From contig JADWOT020000004.1 in the NCBI GenBank assembly GCA_036345935.2, forward strand, positions 14,027,467 through 14,091,466: DNA of 64,000 bases, read 5' to 3'. Under the pieces are notes generated by a model that ran no database searches, had not been told where the DNA came from, and saw nothing but the letters and a program-made list of their open reading frames with translations. The DNA is from Taenia hydatigena (lineage: Eukaryota > Platyhelminthes > Cestoda > Cyclophyllidea > Taeniidae). Below are positions 57,700 to 64,000 of this stretch, piece after piece (position 1 is the stretch's first letter; each line of letters begins with the position of its first letter). Made by a program: the position numbers and the translations under genes.

Positions 57700-60040
57700 C
57701 GAAATTATAGCAAGGATGAAAACTTCTTCATTAGTACTGTCATTTTTCAACACTCTTACTATAGATACGATTCAAAATTCGGTCCAAAATTATTGTTTTA
57801 ATGCTCATACATGACCAGAGACGTCCTGGCGCTACCTTGGGGACGGCCAAAGCTGATAACTTAGTGAGATATATGTAGTTCATACAATAGGACTTAGAGT
57901 TGATGGCACAGTCCGAGGGACAGCTTGTCACGCCACGGTGCAATGGTAAACTCCAAAAGTAGCCCCTTTTTCAATGTTGAAGGGTAAAAATGGCCTTTCT
58001 CTTATCTTGAGCTTCTTTTTGGCCCTCCCCCATGATTTAATGTAATTTAATTGCCACCGCTCAGAAAACTGCAGTGGCGCTAATAATAGGCATATGATTT
58101 GACAGCGTGCAGGAAGGGTTAAGAAAATTTGCAAATGCGAGTGCGTCCTACCAATAAAACTATTGACATAAGTCCAAAACCAATTGGCGGCAATGTATGA
58201 CAAAATTCGCTCATTCCAAAATGCATTCATCTTTTAAAAATCGGCGGACAAACTGCACACTTCAAAAGACATTTCTTACAGACTTTATGCCGAATTCTCA
58301 TTTGATTTAAGCTCTTAATCGGCTACGCAAAAAGAGACAACCTTAGGCCATATTTTTCTCTTTCTTCCAATGCTTATATTCCTTTGCATTAAAGTTTGGA
58401 ATGGAAGCACTCTAAAATGCGCGCACTGGTTTAATAGTGGCTTTGTAAAGGCATCCGAGCTTATAATGTCAATTTCATAGCATTCCTTATTGCCTTATGC
58501 ACCATGCGATTCGCCCAGTTGATAGGGGTTTAATGCAGTGCCCAATTTTGTCTCCTATCAAATCCAGGCGTTCATTCGCAAAGCAACCTAAGGGAGACCA
58601 TAGGCATTCAGACCCATAAATCGGTACTTTTGACTTTGATCTAGCACGTAGCCAGGCATAAAGTAGATTCCCGAAATCATTAAAATGGATCAAACTGGAG
58701 TGGTTTCAGTGCACCTTTCAATACGATAGACACTGCCACTAGTTATTTCTCTACTACATCTTGGCATAAGCAATGGAGAACAGGAGCCCTTTTCTAGGTC
58801 TGCAATAAAATAATTAAAAGTAACGTGTTATGAGTAATATTTGCAAGAGAACCACAATTTATGGCCCCTTACTTTCCTGATTCTCCTGGTTTAGCCACGC
58901 GAGTGTGCAAAGCACGCTTCTAATTATAGTTCGGGGGATCCGCACGTCTGTGAGCAAAGCTAAGACATAGCTAGCCTACATCACACGATCTCTCTAGGAC
59001 GATTGTCATCATACGCTACGGCTGACTGCATTCTTGCTCAGTAAAAGAGATTACTTAGAGTTACGTAAAGACATTTATATTTGTTAAATTCTATGAAGAT
59101 TAATGTCGGAGGGCTCATTTTTCCAATATAACTTTTTTGCACCAGATTTACGGCGCTAGTTAAACTCCAATTCCTTATGCTCTAACTTTCGTCGGTTGAG
59201 TAATTGAGCTGTAAGCTTCTTACCGATGCGCGGAATATATCGTCCAAGAAGGGTGGGTTCGAGTCAACACGAGTGCAATTATTTTTGCTGGAACTGGCCC
59301 ACAAGCAGTAAAGCACAATCATTTAATAGATCATGACCTGTGATTTCAATTTTATCCTTGCTTACAGCCACCAGCGGGGTGACAATGGTAGGCAAGTCTT
59401 AACAACCGCACGGCGTATTCCATCCGAAAGATCAGCAATGCCAGAGGCTAGTAGGTTCACCGCCCTAGCCTGTCCAAATGGCACTAGGGATGGGCAGTCG
59501 AGAGAATTTGGGAACCGGAAATCTGCTTCCCGTCATTGTGCCCATTCTCGACGCAATATGGTCTCTAGCATGAACGATGAGTAGAAATTAATCAGTAGAT
59601 TTCGCGTACATCTTTGACCAAGTGTAAATGTTCGGTAATTTGTAACGATTCAATGCTCCTTTGTTTCATGCTATAGATTCGTAAATTATTATAACATTTT
59701 AGTGTCAATGGAAATAGGGGATGGGAAATTAGGCCAAATGCACCAGACTAGTGTCTTCCGATATGCTAATGCATAAAAATGCGTCCTTTGATAAATTATC
59801 TACAACTTCATTCAAAAGGTGCAAAATTGATAAGAACTTAGCTCAGCAATTAAATATCGTGCTGAAAATGCTGCTAGATTTCTATGTTACTTAATGATTT
59901 TAAGCAAATACTTGACGTTCGCTCCTCTGCGTTTTGATCACTTGCAAGGCTGAGGACAGATCTATTCGGTCCCTTTACGTTTGCATTACCCACACTGTAA
60001 GCTCAGCTGTACAACTTCGCGCATCTCCTCTAATTTTTTT
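57700..60040. other. No recognisable gene
   Basis: ORFs at 57,928-58,230 and 58,487-58,693 (minus) are unrecognised. The plus-strand frame at about 59,365-59,584, after an acceptor-like CTTGCTTACAG, reads a basic protein-like stretch (SHQRGDNGRQVLTTARR). It could be an exon, but support is weak. Confidence 0.35.
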
Positions 60041-60044
60041 TAAC

Positions 60045-60904
60045 ATGGAAACCTACAGATGCATGATCTGTCCTGCATCGTGTGGAAACATTACCTTATA
60101 CCGAATCCACCCGTTTCGCGAGCATCAAGGTAGGCTCACTTCAATTTTTAATTTAAACCATACTTAGTAAATAGGTAGCTTTGCATGTGAATATATTTAT
60201 GTATGCTATTGGATAGGCAGACATGATAATTTGTAGAGATTTTCAGTCATATCATTTGAAAAGGAAACGTATTAGATGCATTGACTCCCATTTTTTGTCT
60301 GAATGACATTGACTCGCGCGAAATACGGCCAATTATAGGCGAATCTTGGTCTTATAGCTACTGATGTGCCATCTTTACAGCCACCTTTGCAACCTCAACA
60401 TATCACTTTGCATATGCTTAACATTTTTAGTACAACTAAGTCCGTATTGTCCTGTTTGCGGTGAGATGTGTAGAACTATGGGGATGGTGCCACGGCATCA
60501 AAGAGGTGAGGACTTATGCAAAAACGCTTTATTATTCTTGTCTTATGTCCTTATATATGCCAAAATTTTTGAAAGAACTTTTTTTAAACCATAATAACAG
60601 TCCATGCGCACAACACGTGCTGTGTGTGCTTTGTGCCATTCGAACACTGACTCATATCGCAATCACTTCATTGGAACACATATTTGTGAGTTTGCGTCTG
60701 TCAGACGCCATTAGCATTCAAAATGCTCTGATTATATGCTACAGTTTTTGGCGTCCTGCACAAAATCCTGAAAATATGATTTATTATACCATGCTGCAGA
60801 TCAGAGAATGGAGAACTCAGAAATACTCCTCTTTTGCACAGAATGCTTTGCGAACTGTCCTACATGAGAGGCAATGGTGGAACACATGCATTCACGTCAT
60901 AGAT
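60045..60904 (+). pseudogene. C2H2 zinc-finger pseudogene, inverted paralogue of 47,352-48,196
   Basis: Four plus-strand exons match the finger exons at 47.4-48.2 kb in order. Finger 1 (to 60,129) is C-MI-C-x12-H-x4-H. Finger 2 (60,431-60,505, 75 nt) reads CPVCGEMCRTMGMVPRHQRG. Finger 3 (60,601-60,685) is 85 nt instead of 87, and a 2-nt deletion near 60,650 breaks the frame. Finger 4 (60,800-60,904, 105 nt) has TGA at 60,864-60,866 between C-TE-C and EAMVEHM. Donors (GTAGGC, GTGAGG, GTGAGT, GTGGGT) and phases agree with the other locus. Introns of 95 and 114 nt match its 95 and 116 nt. Retained introns rule out retroposition. It is probably non-functional as read. Confidence 0.8.
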
Positions 60905-60999
60905 GTGGGTATCCATTCCTTTGTCGGATATATTTTACAATGGCTGTTAATAGATTTGCTTTGGTTTATTTCAATTTGCAGACTTGCGTAGGACGTTGC

Positions 61000-63900
61000 A
61001 TGCGTAAAATACGACTAAAGCCTTTTGTACGTCAAAACTTGTAAGTTTTCTTTTGTTTTATGCCAACCATGTACCCTTTCTGTAAATAATAACATAGTGG
61101 GATGGACTTTTACTTTGATGAGGTCGTGATTGCGTTGCAGAAAAGGAGGCGCGTGCGCACCTGTAAAATGCAGCTCAGACGGCATAGGGTTAACTTAACG
61201 TTGCCTGGTAGAAGTGATGAAGCATCTCATTGCATGGCAGTGCGTTGCGTCAGATTATATCGGTTGCTTGGATAACTTTAACAATAGCACAGCAATTTTA
61301 TATGATCGTGGTTTTATAGGCCGCATTTTTCAGTAACCCGCACGTTCAAATGTAAATGTATTGACTCCATATTTGTTTGCTTATTTTAGGGCTCTTCGAG
61401 AGGCTTTTTTGCTTTGCTTCCCAGAAATGCATACTTAGCTATATACCTCATGCGCTAAAACACTCACTAAACAATAAATTTTGCGTATTAAGTGTTGGTT
61501 GCAATAACCTGGCTAGTAAATTTAGTGTGAGCGGTGTCCTAACAAATTAGGAAAATAGAGGTAGAATTCGTAGGATAAAATAAAGCTACAATAAAATAAT
61601 CTATGTAGTACAGATATAGCTGCAGAAATTCGCAGAATATTTGAAGAAAAAGTGTAGCAAAAGGCGTTGTAACGATCCCGAGATCACATTCCTATTCTAC
61701 TTCCTTCGATGAGAGTTCAATGCTTTTTCACTGCAAAGATACCCTGGGACAGTAGTGGCAGGTTGGTCATCCTCTGCCAAAAGAAAGTTTTCGACGCTTG
61801 ATCAGATAAACGGCGATGAAGATAAGCGAATTCTTAATCATTCACAACACATCCACAGATTGCTTGCTGTCAGCGATCAAATGATGCTCAACTACTCTTC
61901 CCTCGGGTTTTACTTAAAAGCCCATCGCGAATCTAGGCTTCCAATTCCTGGATGGTTTCAATAGTCAGGGCTTTGTCAATGCCACGAGGGCACCTTTAGT
62001 CTAAATAGATAAAAGGCATACAAGCGACATGTTTCGATCAGGCTAGAGCATTTTACCTTAATCTACCACTTCTTGTGACTGCATGTCTTTGTTAAATTTG
62101 CAACAAAGTCAAGAGGGAGGATGATTATTATTTAGAATATTTATTTTTGCAGTGTCAGTGACAAATTCAGGGTGCATATTAGGCTTTTAGACTTTTGCGA
62201 TTTTGATCTAAATTATTGTCGAATGCCTTCAAAGTCCTAATATATCCTACGTGTATGGGTAAGCTTTGTGTACTTTTGCTCTGTCACAGAGTTCAGTGCA
62301 AAATAATTTTTATCGAATGTTAAGGGAATGAGCCCGTGCAGCAGCAGTAACCAAGGCATGCACTAAAGTTAGCACTTGCAGGCTATCACGTCTATCTGCA
62401 GGTAGTATGAGATCAGAGATGCAAAAAAATCTCATGAAATGGATACTGCTTGCTTTCCTCACTGTACCAATCTAATATTTTAAAAGCCGAGTCGCAAGTA
62501 ATACGCATCAGAAATCCGATTCAAATTCCTTTTAGGTGTCGGGCATTTAAAAATATTTGAGGTCATATAAGGCGCATGCACTTAGTTTCTGGGTCATCAA
62601 ATAAATAAATAGAAGATATTCCAATATGTTAAGACACTGTCGATTTGTCTGCCTACATAAAATGGAGTGACCTCAGATATCAGTACATGGTGAGGCCTTC
62701 ATTGCCCTCGCCACATCCACGTAATAAAATTAAATCAGGTGTCTATCTACCTTTCCCGGCGGTACGCTCCAGCCATCGTCATTACAATGGAGACACAGTA
62801 AGCATAAGGGACAATTCAGCTAGCACTATTTTTGACAGTCCGATGAGGAGCACGTATAATCATGTACGATTGTAATGATAATGACGCAGAAATCTGGGTA
62901 GAAACTTATTATTATCTTGTAAGGGCACCAAAAGCAAGGCATGGAGTGGAAGGGCTCAATACTCACATCGCATTCTTTTGCATTTGCATGCAGTGTCAGT
63001 GTTCGCATTGGTCTTCCTTTAATTCGGCCATTGAAGTAGCTAAGTAAAATAAAAATAATTACTACGCAGGATAGAACTTGAAGAAACCCTAGACATCAAG
63101 TCCTTTATAGTATGCCGCTTTAGGCTAGAAATATCGGCGTGCGAATTCACGTCAGTAAGAACCACAATTACAGCAATGGCGCCGAGATTTATTCGGTATT
63201 CCTAGCCTCACTGAAATATCAAACATTGTGATTCCTCTACTACTATTCCGTTAAACTTCTACTGAAGAAGGTAACACTTGAGGCCACCTCAAGGGCACCA
63301 CAAATTTTATCAGAAGCGTTAATTACTTAAACAAACACTTCTTTAAGGTGCCACTCAATTGTGCGTGCGATCCAAGGAAAAAGTCGATTCTAATATTGCA
63401 CGGGCTCCTCGGTCCGTAGGTATGTGACCCATTCATTTATAAATGGGGTAACCTATGCGTGGCAAGAAGCAGTAAACCTCTCAAGTTAGGATGATACTTA
63501 CCCTAATTTCGAGCGACTGGTTAGACATCAAGAATTCTCACACTTAGCATACACCGAATTGGATTCCCATACATGCTTGCCCACTTAATCTCCACAAGGT
63601 GTGCGGAATTTCATTTCCTGTCTATTTTGAAGAGCATTCACAATTACATCTCTTCTCCATCGTCCTAGCCTATACTGCTTTTACAAACTGTGAAGTGAAT
63701 CATTAAAACCACTGAATCGCTGCTCATCAGACATTGCGCAGTCTAATCAGAAGACGGACTGGAGCCTAGATAGAATGTTGTGAATTCACAAAAGAAGTCA
63801 TTCAACCCCAGAAGCAAAATGGATTGGGCCAGATTTACTACTCAATGGCATAGCTGTGGCAGTAGTTCCTAATTCGTGTGCTGTGCCAAGATCGCCCTAC

Positions 63901-64000
63901 TTATATTGTGCCTGAATGCGCAATGGTGCCAAATGAATTGAAAATAAGTAATAATTGTTTAACAAATAGGTATGCAGTTTAGTGTTTAAACCGGTAATAA
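61000..64000. other. No recognisable gene
   Basis: The plus-strand frame at 61,755-61,964 (KRKFSTLDQINGDEDKRIL) and the frames near 62,645-63,047 are protein-like in part but unassigned. An acceptor-like TTGCGTTGCAG at about 61,140 might begin a further exon of the zinc-finger relic. No finger follows it. Confidence 0.35.

Noticed and set aside
45335..58700. Possible repeat between minus-strand sequence near 45,540 and near 58,515
   Set aside because: Only about 35 bp at roughly 65% match, and the flanking similarity is in a different order, so chance cannot be excluded.
59215..59265. tRNA B-box-like GGTTCGAGTC
   Set aside because: No matching A box, acceptor stem or clover-leaf could be drawn at the right distance.

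Overview
This is a stretch of animal nuclear genome, not prokaryotic. The evidence is intron-split coding sequence with GT/AG borders: a receptor guanylyl cyclase relic, a C2H2 zinc-finger gene, Ty3/gypsy remnants, long microsatellites and a satellite-like tandem array. A flatworm, perhaps a tapeworm, would fit the repeat-rich, pseudogene-rich character, but no single feature proves this. The species assignment is inference.

Layout. At 1-803 lies a decayed gypsy integrase. At 804-7,800 there is mostly sequence without recognisable genes, plus two opposite-strand copies of a dispersed repeat near 5.0 and 6.7 kb. At 7,836-10,324 lies a broken gypsy element (gag-like, protease, partial reverse transcriptase). 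It is closed at both ends by the same LTR end in opposite orientations, so it carries about 110-bp terminal inverted repeats that an LTR element should not have. At 10.3-13.1 kb the top strand is purine-rich. At 13.1-14.9 kb there is a sharp mosaic: a GC-rich pocket, an AT-rich low-complexity block, then a tandem array that changes from about 52-bp monomers to about 101-bp dimers.

At 14.9-24.1 kb is a repeat-rich gene-like region. It holds a frameshifted unknown gene (16.3-17.1 kb), a 106-bp pure TTCC array, a convergent inverted duplication of one coding segment (19.5 and 21.1 kb), and two same-strand copies of another (22.0 and 22.8 kb). At 24.1-40.6 kb the sequence is sparse, with a possible galectin-like relic near 27.5 kb and one member of an LTR-like repeat pair (36.0 kb).

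At 40.7-43.56 kb lies a receptor guanylyl cyclase pseudogene. Most of its exons can still be read in order, but it carries stops and frameshifts. The second copy of the LTR-like repeat follows it at 43.9 kb. At 47.35-48.2 kb (minus strand) is an apparently intact four-finger C2H2 segment with one finger per exon and phase-1 introns. A diverged, damaged paralogue with matching exon and intron lengths lies in the opposite orientation at 60.0-60.9 kb. Three copies of a short repeat with a shared donor-like motif occur at 46.1, 48.9 and 57.6 kb.

Overall the window reads as a pseudogene and transposon graveyard with one good candidate for a live gene, the zinc-finger gene at 47-48 kb. Protein families were identified by eye from motifs; no database search was done.
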